Made by a program: the position numbers and the translations under genes. Shown piece after piece: positions 17,165 to 25,433 of a stretch of 64,000 bases of DNA. The stretch is from CAZPXZ01 sp965219495 (GTDB lineage Bacteria; Pseudomonadota; Alphaproteobacteria; Rhodobacterales; CAZPXZ01). The notes under the pieces were generated by a model. That model did not search any database, had not been told where the DNA came from, and saw nothing but the letters and a program-made list of their open reading frames with translations. Position 1 is the stretch's first letter. Each line of letters opens with the position of its first letter. The stretch covers positions 372,001 through 436,000 of the forward strand of contig OZ244777.1 in NCBI GenBank assembly GCA_965219495.1, in the 5' to 3' direction.

Positions 17165-17926
17165 ATGTCGATATTCGGAAAGATCGTAGGCGGCTTGGCT
17201 GGGTTCGCAATTGGGGGTCCAATCGGCGCGCTGATTGGCGTGGTGGCTGGGCACGGATTCGATACATCGCGCGCTTCCGCCAAGCGAAGCCGGAAAGAAC
17301 TCGGTGTCGAGGATGCCAGGACTGTGTTCGCCGTCGGGGTGATCGCGCTTGGGGCGAAGCTGGCCAAAGCAGACGGTGTTGTCGAGCGGCAGGAGGTCCG
17401 TGTTATACGCAGCCTTTTTCCGGAGAGCGCTGCCGACAACCCGGAAATCGCCCGAATCTACAATGAAGCAAAAAATTCTTCCGAGGGATTCGAGGAGTAT
17501 GCAAGGCAAATCGCCTTGGTTTTTGCTCGTCAACCTAACGTTCTCGTGCAAGTGCTGGATATCTTGTGGGCCGTGGCTTTGGCGGACGGGAGCCTTCATC
17601 CTGCGGAAGAACGGTTTCTTAGGGAAGTGGCGCGCATCTTCGGACTGCCGGACCTGGTGGTGCGAATGGTGCGGGCGCGTTACGAATCCGAATCGGCCAG
17701 CGGGCGAGAGAAGGATACTGAAGAGCAGGACCTCTCGATCCTCGGCCTGACTCCAGGAGCATCCAACGAAGAGATCCGCAAGAAATATCGCAAGTTGGTG
17801 CGCGAAAATCATCCCGACCGGCTCGTAGCACAGGGGATGGCGGAGGAATACGTCGCCCGGGCGAGCGACCGGCTCGCCGCCATCAACGCGACATATGATC
17901 GCCTCGAGAAGCGGAGAGGGCTGTAA
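17165..17926 (+). CDS. TerB and DnaJ domain co-chaperone, DjlA-like
   Basis: The 253-residue protein has a glycine-rich N-terminal membrane segment (about residues 5-30), a TerB-like helical domain (about 45-170, with AKADGVVERQEVRVI and ALADGSLHPAEERFL acidic repeats) and a C-terminal J domain (about 187-253) with the HPD motif in ENHPDRL. This is the DjlA layout; DjlA is an inner-membrane co-chaperone that stimulates DnaK. It directly follows the DUF815 gene and ends the plus-strand tat operon, facing the LysM-surE-serS operon. Confidence 0.88.
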   Translation: MSIFGKIVGGLAGFAIGGPIGALIGVVAGHGFDTSRASAKRSRKELGVEDARTVFAVGVIALGAKLAKADGVVERQEVRVIRSLFPESAADNPEIARIYNEAKNSSEGFEEYARQIALVFARQPNVLVQVLDILWAVALADGSLHPAEERFLREVARIFGLPDLVVRMVRARYESESASGREKDTEEQDLSILGLTPGASNEEIRKKYRKLVRENHPDRLVAQGMAEEYVARASDRLAAINATYDRLEKRRGL

Positions 17927-18400
17927 GCAGAATTTCAATGTGATGGCGCCGCGATTGGTCGCCCACCACCCGTAACATTGCTTCGGCATTCGTTGCGTGT
18001 GTCTGGTGGCGGGTCGCGGCAGGATCAGCGTCGCCATCCTGTCACGATTGAAGCCCGCGAATTGTAGTACATATCCGGCGCCCTCCGCCACCATTCGTGA
18101 TTTCCGCTCGCAATATTCGATGCCTCTCGAACCCGACGGTCACGGAAGCGTGGATCTCCGACGGCGACGTATCCGCAGATGGACCATCCCGGCGCTACGT
18201 GGCTGCCGCCACCCGGTGGAGGCGCACGGGGACGCCTCTACGCGCGAAATACGTAGCCTCGATCTACGGTCCTGCGCCGCCGAAAGGAGAAGAGTCGTTG
18301 TCGTTGTTTCGCTGCCAAACGGGGCGCGACGACGCGGTTCGGACTCCAAAGTTCCATTGTCCGCTCAAGCGATGTCAGGCACATCTTCCCAACCAGGTCC
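17927..18400. other. Gap between convergent djlA-like and LysM lipoprotein genes
   Basis: These 474 bases have several open frames on both strands, but none has recognisable protein motifs or a convincing ribosome-binding site. In most alphaproteobacteria the M23 domain of NlpD would be encoded in the minus-strand part; I could not read an M23 motif (no HxH or HxxxD pattern in register). No strong terminator was seen. Confidence 0.5.
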
Positions 18401-18955
18401 TCACGGTCGCGCTGCAGGTTGCTGACGATCCGAATCCGGATTTCCTGATTCTGGATTTTCCGGCGGGCTGGCGGAATCCGAGGAGGTGGGTTCCTCCAGA
18501 GAGGTGACTTCGAGAGGCTCGACCGGAACCGCCTGAATGGATTCGGGCAGAGAGCTCTGTTCTATTCTTGCTTCCGGAATCAGCAGAAAATTCCCGATAT
18601 AGATGGTGAAGCGTTCGTCCAGATTGTTGACTTCTCGCAGTTTTTCCGGATGCACCCCGTACGTCTTGGAAATCGCGAAGATCGTGTCTCCCTCTTTCAC
18701 GAGATGGAGAATTTCCTTTCCGCGCAGTTGGATTCTGTTTCCCGGCTGATTCTTGCCCGCGTCTCCTGACGCAGGGAACGGTTTGGCCACTGCCGCGAAT
18801 TCGTATCCGGGAGTCCCGTCGGAGCGGCCTTCTTCCTGGGTCCCCGACCGAGCCCCGCCCAAGAAGCCTCCAGGAAAGGAAGCGCAACCGGCAAGCAGCA
18901 AGAGCAGCAGGGAACTCAGCACGCCAGCGCATGTATCTTGCCGACCAATCGTCAT
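18401..18955 (-). CDS. LysM-domain lipoprotein in the NlpD position
   Basis: The 184-residue protein has a lipoprotein signal (LLLLLLAGC, cysteine about residue 24) and one LysM peptidoglycan-binding domain (about residues 82-127: VKEGDTIFAISKTYGVHPEK to YIGNFLLIP). It follows surE, where alphaproteobacteria usually carry nlpD, whose product activates amidases at division through a degenerate M23 domain. Here the protein stops after a Pro/Ser/Glu-rich linker and has no M23 domain. Either the gene lost its 3' half or it is a shorter anchor protein. The pcm gene usual in this order is also missing. Confidence 0.82.
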   Translation of the reverse strand: MTIGRQDTCAGVLSSLLLLLLAGCASFPGGFLGGARSGTQEEGRSDGTPGYEFAAVAKPFPASGDAGKNQPGNRIQLRGKEILHLVKEGDTIFAISKTYGVHPEKLREVNNLDERFTIYIGNFLLIPEARIEQSSLPESIQAVPVEPLEVTSLEEPTSSDSASPPENPESGNPDSDRQQPAARP

Positions 18956-18962
18956 GCTGCGC

Positions 18963-19748
18963 TCAATAACTCGATTCGATATTCGCTGCGATTTCCGGGG
19001 AGATCTGCTCGTAGGCGGTGATGTCGTGCGTCAGGGGAGTAACCGTGATCCAACCATCAAGACAGAGTTCAATATCCGCCTGAAAATCCGCTGTCGACCG
19101 GGGCGGCCGGTAGGCATACCGGAAATATTCGCCACTGGATCGTGGCGACGGCACGCGCAACGGCTGCATCGTGCTGGTGTTACTTACTCCCAGCCGGGCA
19201 AGGCGAATTCCTTTTGTACTGCCCTTGGCGCATGCAGGAAAGTTCACGTTGAAGCTGATGCCCTGCCGGCAGCGCGTCGAAAGCAGCCGACGGACTACCT
19301 CCGCGCCATGTTCGCGAACAGACGTCCACAGATCGTCCCGATCTGAATTGGTGCCGTAGGACTGGCTGAGCGCAATCCCGCGAAATCCCCGGATTGCCGC
19401 CTCCATGGCGCCGCCCACCGTCCCGGACAGCGTTACATCGTCCGCGACATTGTGTCCTCGGTTGACGCCGGATAGCACCAGGTCTGGCGGATTGCTCTCC
19501 ATGACAATCTCCGATCCGATGATTACGCAGTCCGTTGGCGTACCCGTGGTGGCGAACCGTTGCGCCGCCAACTGCCGCACGCCGATGACGGAGAGATAGG
19601 TGACGGCGCGTCCGCTACCGCTTCTGTCTCCTTCCGGCGCGACCGTCCAGACTTCACCGTCCGGTTCGGCGATCTCATGCGCAATAGATTCGGCAATGGC
19701 GAGCCCATCCGCAAGAACGCCGTCGTCATTGGTCACTAGCACGCGCAC
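18963..19748 (-). CDS. surE: 5'/3'-nucleotidase SurE
   Basis: SurE is a metal-dependent phosphatase acting on 5'- and 3'-nucleotides and short polyphosphate. The 261-residue product opens with RVLVTNDDG, which holds the two metal aspartates, then APEGDRSGSGRAVTY (catalytic serine region), SGVNRGHN and SFNVNFP. GTG 19748 is chosen because it gives the exact family N-terminus and lies one base after the serS stop; GTG 19757, inside serS, is an alternative. It sits in serS-surE-LysM order, transcribed as one unit. Confidence 0.94.
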   Translation of the reverse strand: MRVLVTNDDGVLADGLAIAESIAHEIAEPDGEVWTVAPEGDRSGSGRAVTYLSVIGVRQLAAQRFATTGTPTDCVIIGSEIVMESNPPDLVLSGVNRGHNVADDVTLSGTVGGAMEAAIRGFRGIALSQSYGTNSDRDDLWTSVREHGAEVVRRLLSTRCRQGISFNVNFPACAKGSTKGIRLARLGVSNTSTMQPLRVPSPRSSGEYFRYAYRPPRSTADFQADIELCLDGWITVTPLTHDITAYEQISPEIAANIESSY

Positions 19749-19749
19749 C

Positions 19750-21051
19750 TCAGTCACCCGCGACCAATTTTCCGGCGGAATCAATACGGCGTGCACCATG
19801 CATGTAGGGAGCGAGAGGAACCGGGAGATCAATACCTCCGTCCGCTCTCTGGCCGTTTTCCATCACCGCAATCAGGGTTCTGCCAATGGCCAGCCCCGAA
19901 CCGTTCAATGTATGGACGAATTCCGGTCGCGACCCGCTTTTTGAACGATAGCGCGAATTCATTCGTCGTGCTTGGAAGTCGCCGCAATCGGAACAGGAAC
20001 TGATTTCACGGTAACGATTCTGACCCGGGAGCCAAACCTCTATGTCATAAGTCTTGCGCGCTGCGAAGCCCATGTCTCCCGTGCACAGCGTCACGACGCG
20101 ATAAGGAAGCCCAAGCTCAATGAGAATGCCTTCCGCGCAGCGGGTCATGCGTTCGAGTTCCGCTTCCGACGTCTCCGGCGCAACTATGGACACCAGTTCG
20201 ACCTTTTCAAACTGGTGTTGGCGCAACATGCCGCGGGTATCCTGACCAGCGGCACCAGCCTCGGCCCGGAAGCAGGGTGTCCACGCAACGAGCCGCATGG
20301 GCAGGGATTCGGCTTCGAGGATCTGCTCTCGCGCCAAGTTGGAGAGCGGAACTTCTGCGGTCGGAATCAACCAGTGCCCCCGTGTTGTTACGTAGAGGTC
20401 TTCCGCGAATTTCGGCAATTGCCCGGTACCGTACGGAATTTCCGGCAGCACCACGGAGGGAACCCAAAATTCCTCATAGCCGTTTTGTGCAACATGCGTG
20501 TCGAGCATGAATCGCCCGAGCGCCTGGTGCAGGCGGGCGATCGCGCCGCGGAGCACCACGAACCTGGAACCCGAGAGCTTTGTTGCGGCCTGGAAATCCA
20601 TGAGCCCAAGTGATTCGCCGATCTCATAATGCTCGCGAACCGCAAAGGAGGGTGATTCCGTCTTGCCGAAGCGGCGGAATTCAACGTTGTCCACCGGGCC
20701 GGCGCCATCCGGCACATCTATCTGCGGAGGATTTGGAACGGTTTCAAGTTCGGCTCGCAGCCGTTCTTCCGCAACGCGAACTTCCTCTTGGAGTTCCGAG
20801 AGTTTCTGCCGTGTTTCCCCGGAAAGCTCCCGCAAGCGTTCAAACTCCTTCTTGTTGTCAGCCTTCCGTGCCTCGTTTGCCTGGCGGGCGGTGGACCTCC
20901 GGCTGGCCTGCAGTCCCTCGTATCTTTCAATGGCGTTCCGCCTGTCGCGGTCAAGGGCAAGGAGCATTTCGGCCATCGGCTCTTGTCCACGCCGCGTCAG
21001 CGCAAGGTCGAATGCGTGCGGGTCGGCACGCAAGGCCCGCAGGTCAATCAT
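19750..21051 (-). CDS. serS: Serine-tRNA ligase
   Basis: SerS charges tRNA-Ser and tRNA-Sec with serine. The 433-residue protein has the N-terminal coiled-coil arm (about residues 25-105, rich in Glu, Arg and Lys) and the class II catalytic core: LIPTAEVPLSNL, a motif 2 region FRAEAGAAGQDTRGMLRQHQ (20 residues) and motif 3 LNGSGLAIGRTLIAVMEN. Length and order are normal. It is the first gene of a minus-strand operon with surE and the LysM lipoprotein, and GGCGAGGG lies upstream of the ATG. Confidence 0.97.
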   Translation of the reverse strand: MIDLRALRADPHAFDLALTRRGQEPMAEMLLALDRDRRNAIERYEGLQASRRSTARQANEARKADNKKEFERLRELSGETRQKLSELQEEVRVAEERLRAELETVPNPPQIDVPDGAGPVDNVEFRRFGKTESPSFAVREHYEIGESLGLMDFQAATKLSGSRFVVLRGAIARLHQALGRFMLDTHVAQNGYEEFWVPSVVLPEIPYGTGQLPKFAEDLYVTTRGHWLIPTAEVPLSNLAREQILEAESLPMRLVAWTPCFRAEAGAAGQDTRGMLRQHQFEKVELVSIVAPETSEAELERMTRCAEGILIELGLPYRVVTLCTGDMGFAARKTYDIEVWLPGQNRYREISSCSDCGDFQARRMNSRYRSKSGSRPEFVHTLNGSGLAIGRTLIAVMENGQRADGGIDLPVPLAPYMHGARRIDSAGKLVAGD

Positions 21052-21098
21052 CAGGCCCTCGCCGTGAAAATGGTGGAAGCATTCAAATGATGGCGGGC

Positions 21099-21128
21099 AT
21101 TATGCTGGAACATGTGCTCCGGTGTCCA
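21099..21128 (-). promoter_or_regulatory. Probable sigma-70 promoter of serS
   Basis: On the minus strand TGGACA (21128-21123) and CATAAT (21104-21099) are separated by 18 bases, each one mismatch from consensus. They lie about 50 bases upstream of the serS ATG. The region is shared with the divergent rpiA gene, for which no clear promoter was seen. Confidence 0.5.
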
Positions 21129-21259
21129 CTACAAGAGATGCACTGTAGCCTGTGATACTGATTTACCAAACGCTCACGTTGCCGGATGAGTTTCAGGTGG
21201 CGCTTGTGATTCAAAGTGTTCGGCATGATGATGCGCGGTCAGTTTGGCGGGAGTGCAGG

Positions 21260-22075
21260 ATGGATAACGCGAAACGTGTAGCCGCAAAAATTGCGTCTGA
21301 TTGGGTGCAAAAACTAATCGAGGATCCTCCTTTTGGGGATCCGCCGTTTCGCTTGGGCTTGGGAAGCGGAAGCACTGCTGACGAGTTCATCAGGTTGTTG
21401 GGGAAGTTTCCGAAGCGGTTGCGACGCGACTTGGTTTGCGTGGCGACATCGGAACGGACCAGCAGGGCGGCGAAGCGTGCGGGCCTTGGGTTGGCTGAGT
21501 TTACCTCGCTGGAATGCGGCCTGGATGCTTGTGTCGACGGCGCAGACGAGATCGACCCCCAGTTGAACCTTATCAAGGGTGGGGGAGGGGCGCTATTTCG
21601 GGAAAAGATCGTCGCGGAATACTCTTCCTTGTTCGTTGTCATCGCGGATAGCAGCAAGTGCGTGGAAGTGCTTGGCCAGCATCCCTTGCCGGTTGAGGTT
21701 GTGCCGTTTGGGTTGAATGCTACCTGGGAGGATGTCGAATTCGAATTGGATCTCCTGAACTATGTGGTCGACGAAGATACGATCCGGTTGCGCGGCGAAG
21801 ATGGACCGTTTGTGACCGAAAACGGCAATTGCGTCCTGGACCTCCGTTTGAGACGAATCGGGGATCCGTATGAACTGGACGAGGCGCTATCGGGCATTAC
21901 CGGGGTCGTGACGAGCGGACTCTTCCTGGGACTCGTTGACTACTGCATGACCGTCGGTCCGAATGGCACCGCGGAAGTGCGTAGCGCCGTGGGAACAACC
22001 GTCGCGGAAGACGATGTGAAAGAGTTGGCCGCTTCGGCTGCAGAAAATAGCCAATCCAACGGTGCGGACCCGTGA
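21260..22075 (+). CDS. rpiA: Ribose-5-phosphate isomerase A
   Basis: RpiA interconverts ribose 5-phosphate and ribulose 5-phosphate in the pentose phosphate pathway. The 271-residue protein has the phosphate loop LGLGSGSTADEFI, the active-site block DGADEIDPQLNLIKGGGGAL and the catalytic lysine/aspartate region VVIADSSKCVEVLG. ATG 21260 is chosen because homology begins at MDNAKRVAA and GGGAG lies just upstream. It overlaps gor by 4 bp (GTGA), so both genes are co-translated, linking pentose phosphate flux to NADPH-dependent glutathione reduction. Confidence 0.96.
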   Translation: MDNAKRVAAKIASDWVQKLIEDPPFGDPPFRLGLGSGSTADEFIRLLGKFPKRLRRDLVCVATSERTSRAAKRAGLGLAEFTSLECGLDACVDGADEIDPQLNLIKGGGGALFREKIVAEYSSLFVVIADSSKCVEVLGQHPLPVEVVPFGLNATWEDVEFELDLLNYVVDEDTIRLRGEDGPFVTENGNCVLDLRLRRIGDPYELDEALSGITGVVTSGLFLGLVDYCMTVGPNGTAEVRSAVGTTVAEDDVKELAASAAENSQSNGADP

Positions 22076-23427
22076 GTGGGGATGCGTACGATCTTTTCGT
22101 GATTGGAGGTGGGTCGGGGGGAGTCCGTGCGGCTCGCCGAGCGGCCGAGTCGGGCGCCAAGGTCGCGATTGCTGAGGAGTATCGGTTCGGGGGCACCTGT
22201 GTAATTCGCGGTTGCGTTCCGAAGAAGCTGCTTGTCTATGCTTCCTCGTTTCCCGAATATTTTGCCGCAAGCGAAGGATTTGGCTGGAGTTTGCATCCAG
22301 CGTGTTTCGACTGGAAACGCCTGATCGAGAACAAGGATCGGGAAATCGCGCGACTCGAACTGCTCTACCGGACCGGGCTCCAACGTGCGGGGGTCGAACT
22401 GATCGACGGAAGAGCCACACTGCGTGGTCCGGACAGGATTCAAGTCGCTGGTCAGCGAGACTTGCTGAAGGCGAGCCACGTGCTGATCGCAACAGGGGGG
22501 TGGCCGCACGTTCCAAGAGTTCCCGGCCGGGAACACGCGGTGACATCAAACGAGGTATTCGGCTTGGTCGAATTTCCGGATCGCGTCCTGATCGTAGGTG
22601 GCGGTTACATTGCCTGCGAATTCGCCTGCATTTTCCGTGGTCTCGGGGCGACGGTCTTACAGGTCTACCGTGGCCCCTTGTTTCTTCGGGGTTTCGACGA
22701 TGATCTCAGGGAATTTGCGGTAAGAGAACTTCGAAGACATGGCATAGACGTCCGCTTTCAGCATGATGTTGCGGCCATACGAAAAACGACGAGCGGCCTT
22801 GAGGTCTCATTGAATTCCGGCGAAGCGGAGACAGTAGACCTGGTGCTCTATGCCACCGGCAGGAAACCCGTGACAGACGGAATGGGCCTTCGGGCAGCCG
22901 GCATAGAGCTCGGAAAGAAAGGGGAAGTATTGGTCGATGCGTTATCAGCCACCAATGTGCCCACCGTATACGCCGTGGGGGACGTCACGGATCGCTTGAA
23001 CCAGACTCCGGTTGCAATTCGCGAGGCGGAAGCCTTTGTCGAGACGGTTTTCGGAGGGATACCTACGCCTCCGAATCACTCGTTGGTGCCACTCGCTGTT
23101 TTCACTCGCCCCGAACTCGCAACTGTCGGGCTCACGGAAGCAGAGGCGCGGCGCCTCTACGATGTGGAGATTTATCGGACGGAGTTTCAGCCCCTGATGC
23201 AAGCGCTAGGCGGGACCGGGGAGCGAACGATGTTCAAGCTCGTCGTCGAACGCGTGTCGCGGCGGATCTTGGGTATTCATCTTGGAGGACATGGCGCCGC
23301 CGAATTGATCCAGTGTCTCGCCATCGCCGTGCGGATGGGCGCGACCAAGGACGATTTCGACCACACCATTGCCGTGCATCCGACGTCGGCTGAAGAAATC
23401 GTAACGCTGCGAAACGCTTGTCCGTAG
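22072..23427 (+). CDS. gor: Glutathione-disulfide reductase
   Basis: This FAD enzyme reduces glutathione disulphide with NADPH. The 451-residue protein has the FAD fingerprint VIGGGSGGVRAARRA, the redox-active disulphide GGTCVIRGCVPKKLLVYAS, the nucleotide fold IVGGGYIACEFACIF, the FAD site VYAVGDVTDRLNQTPVA and the C-terminal His-Glu pair in HPTSAEEIVTLR. The CVPKK form and the lack of lipoamide-type CIPTK separate it from lpdA. Its GTG start overlaps the rpiA stop. Confidence 0.94.
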   Translation: MSGDAYDLFVIGGGSGGVRAARRAAESGAKVAIAEEYRFGGTCVIRGCVPKKLLVYASSFPEYFAASEGFGWSLHPACFDWKRLIENKDREIARLELLYRTGLQRAGVELIDGRATLRGPDRIQVAGQRDLLKASHVLIATGGWPHVPRVPGREHAVTSNEVFGLVEFPDRVLIVGGGYIACEFACIFRGLGATVLQVYRGPLFLRGFDDDLREFAVRELRRHGIDVRFQHDVAAIRKTTSGLEVSLNSGEAETVDLVLYATGRKPVTDGMGLRAAGIELGKKGEVLVDALSATNVPTVYAVGDVTDRLNQTPVAIREAEAFVETVFGGIPTPPNHSLVPLAVFTRPELATVGLTEAEARRLYDVEIYRTEFQPLMQALGGTGERTMFKLVVERVSRRILGIHLGGHGAAELIQCLAIAVRMGATKDDFDHTIAVHPTSAEEIVTLRNACP

Positions 23428-23625
23428 GAGGCTTGCGGTGTTGCCCTTGTAAGCACTTGCGACTTCGTCCGGGAATCAGACGCCTAAGCTCTTGCGCGCA
23501 ATTGTCCGCTCGGTCATGAGGTCCATCCTCCTCATTCATGTTGCACCCACCCACCCAAGCAGATATGGTTCCGGTACTGCTGCGGATACCCCCTGAGGCT
23601 TGCTCTTGCCGCGGTTGAACGAAAG

Positions 23626-24591
23626 GTGGCGAGACCAGTGCACAAGCTCCTACTTGTTGTTCTGCAAAGGCTTGCACTGGGTTTTCTTACACTTCTTGTA
23701 GTTTCGATCATTATCTTTTTCGCTGTGGAATTGCTGCCCGGAGATCTGGCTCAGGAAATTCTCGGGCAGGCTGCAACGCCGGAAACCGTGGCGGCCCTTC
23801 GAAAACAACTGGGCCTGGACCAGCCATGGTATGTGCGGTACTTCTCCTGGCTCTTTGACGCAGTGCGGGGCGATTTCGGGCAGTCTCTTGCCAACAAACG
23901 GGAAATCTCGGACCTGATCTCGGCCCGTCTTGGCAATACCCTGTTTCTTGCTGCCTATGCGGCGCTGATATCCATTCCTCTGTCGTTGATGCTGGGAATT
24001 CTTGCCGCGCTCTATCGCGAGAGCCTGTATGACCGACTGGTAAACATTTTCACGCTTTCCTCCATTTCATTTCCGGAATTCTTCATCGCCTACATCCTGA
24101 TTTACCTAATTTCACAGCAAGGGTGGTTTCCAGCAATCGCCAATGTCGGGCCGGACGCCGGGTTGCTTGAGAAGCTGTACCGGACATTCTTGCCCGCCTT
24201 GACACTGACATTGGTGGTCACCGCGCACATGATGCGGATGACGCGCGCCGCGATCATCAACCTGCTCGCCAGCCCGTACATAGAAATGGCTCACCTGAAG
24301 GGTATCAGGAACCTTCGCGTCATTGTCCGCCACGCCCTGCCCAACGCACTTGCTCCGATCGTGAACGTCATCGCGTTGAATCTCGCCTACCTGATTGTTG
24401 GTGTCGTGATTGTCGAAGTGGTATTTGTTTACCCTGGACTCGGCCAGCTCCTGGTTGACTCGGTTTCCAAGCGGGACATCACCGTTGTGCAGGCTTCTTG
24501 TCTGGTATTTGCCGCCACCTACGTGCTGCTCAACCTCACGGCCGACATCATCTCGATTCTGAGCAATCCGAGATTGATGCATCCGAGGTAG
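23626..24591 (+). CDS. Oligopeptide-type ABC transporter permease, DppB/OppB-like
   Basis: The 321-residue inner-membrane protein has six predicted hydrophobic helices and the permease EAA loop YIEMAHLKGIRNLRVIVRHA before the last two helices. The N-terminal LPGDLAQEILG segment is typical of DppB/OppB permeases. It starts at a GTG after GAAAG, though a second GTG at 23638 is possible. It is followed by the second permease after 4 bp and the fused ATPase. No substrate-binding protein gene lies within this cluster, so the peptide, nickel or sugar specificity is unknown. Confidence 0.9.
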   Translation: MARPVHKLLLVVLQRLALGFLTLLVVSIIIFFAVELLPGDLAQEILGQAATPETVAALRKQLGLDQPWYVRYFSWLFDAVRGDFGQSLANKREISDLISARLGNTLFLAAYAALISIPLSLMLGILAALYRESLYDRLVNIFTLSSISFPEFFIAYILIYLISQQGWFPAIANVGPDAGLLEKLYRTFLPALTLTLVVTAHMMRMTRAAIINLLASPYIEMAHLKGIRNLRVIVRHALPNALAPIVNVIALNLAYLIVGVVIVEVVFVYPGLGQLLVDSVSKRDITVVQASCLVFAATYVLLNLTADIISILSNPRLMHPR

Positions 24592-24595
24592 ACGC

Positions 24596-25429
24596 ATGAA
24601 CTTTGGCGATATTCGCAAGGTCCTGCGTACGGCGCCGCCGACAGCCGGGTTCGGGATGATCGTTGTCTTAATTTACGTTCTGGTTGCGATCTTTGCCGAT
24701 CTCATCGCCCCGTTCGCTGAAACCGATGTCGTGGATGCACAGTATCTTCCGTGGGACGGCAGATACATTCTGGGCACCGACAATATTGGCCGGGACATGT
24801 TCACGCGGATGGTGTACGGCGCCCGCAATACTGTGGGGATCGCGTTCTTGACTACCGTCCTTGCATTCCTGCTGGGAGCGACGCTGGGACTATTGGCCGC
24901 GACACTCCGGGGCTGGGTTGATCAGGCACTCAGCCGCGCAATCGATGTCATGATCTCGATTCCATCGCTGATATTCGCGCTGCTGCTTCTGACCATCCTG
25001 GGAACAAACATCATCAACATGATCCTGGTGATCGCGGTGCTCGACTCCACCCGTGTCTACCGGCTTGCCCGGGCAGTGGCGACCAATGTCGTAGTGATGG
25101 ATTTCATTGAGGCGGCAAAATTGCGGGGAGAACGCCTGACGTGGCTGATATTTCGCGAGATACTTCCAAACATTTCCCCTCCGCTGGTCGCCGAATTCGG
25201 CCTTCGCTTCTGCTTCGTGTTTCTGATGATCTCGGCACTTTCCTTCCTGGGCCTGGGCATCCAGCCTCCCACCGCCGACTGGGGCACAATGGTGCGTGAA
25301 AACGCGACCTTGATCACCTTCGGAGACATCACACCTCTCCTGCCGGCCGCGGCAATCGCGCTGCTGACAGTCGCGGTGAATTTTATCGTCGACTGGATGC
25401 TGAAACAGGCGAGTGGGTTGAAGGAGTAG
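24596..25429 (+). CDS. Oligopeptide-type ABC transporter permease, DppC/OppC-like
   Basis: The 277-residue protein pairs with the upstream permease. It shows a DppC-type start (FADLIAPF near residue 35), the segment LGTDNIGRDMFTRMVYGARN that defines the family, an EAA loop FIEAAKLRGERLTWLIFREI and the C-terminal FLGLGIQPPTADWGTMV. Six membrane helices are expected. The gene lies 4 bp after the first permease and 4 bp before the ATPase gene. Confidence 0.92.
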   Translation: MNFGDIRKVLRTAPPTAGFGMIVVLIYVLVAIFADLIAPFAETDVVDAQYLPWDGRYILGTDNIGRDMFTRMVYGARNTVGIAFLTTVLAFLLGATLGLLAATLRGWVDQALSRAIDVMISIPSLIFALLLLTILGTNIINMILVIAVLDSTRVYRLARAVATNVVVMDFIEAAKLRGERLTWLIFREILPNISPPLVAEFGLRFCFVFLMISALSFLGLGIQPPTADWGTMVRENATLITFGDITPLLPAAAIALLTVAVNFIVDWMLKQASGLKE

Positions 25430-25433
25430 ACTG

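Noticed and set aside
16895..18094. Long minus-strand open frame (about 399 codons)
   Set aside because: It lies opposite the DUF815 and DnaJ-domain genes, which have clear family motifs. The translation has no motif and runs without a ribosome-binding site.
18097..18400. Possible M23 peptidase remnant after the LysM lipoprotein
   Set aside because: A minus-strand piece reading RGVPVRLHRV faintly recalls the GTPVRA motif, but no other M23 element is in register and stops interrupt it.
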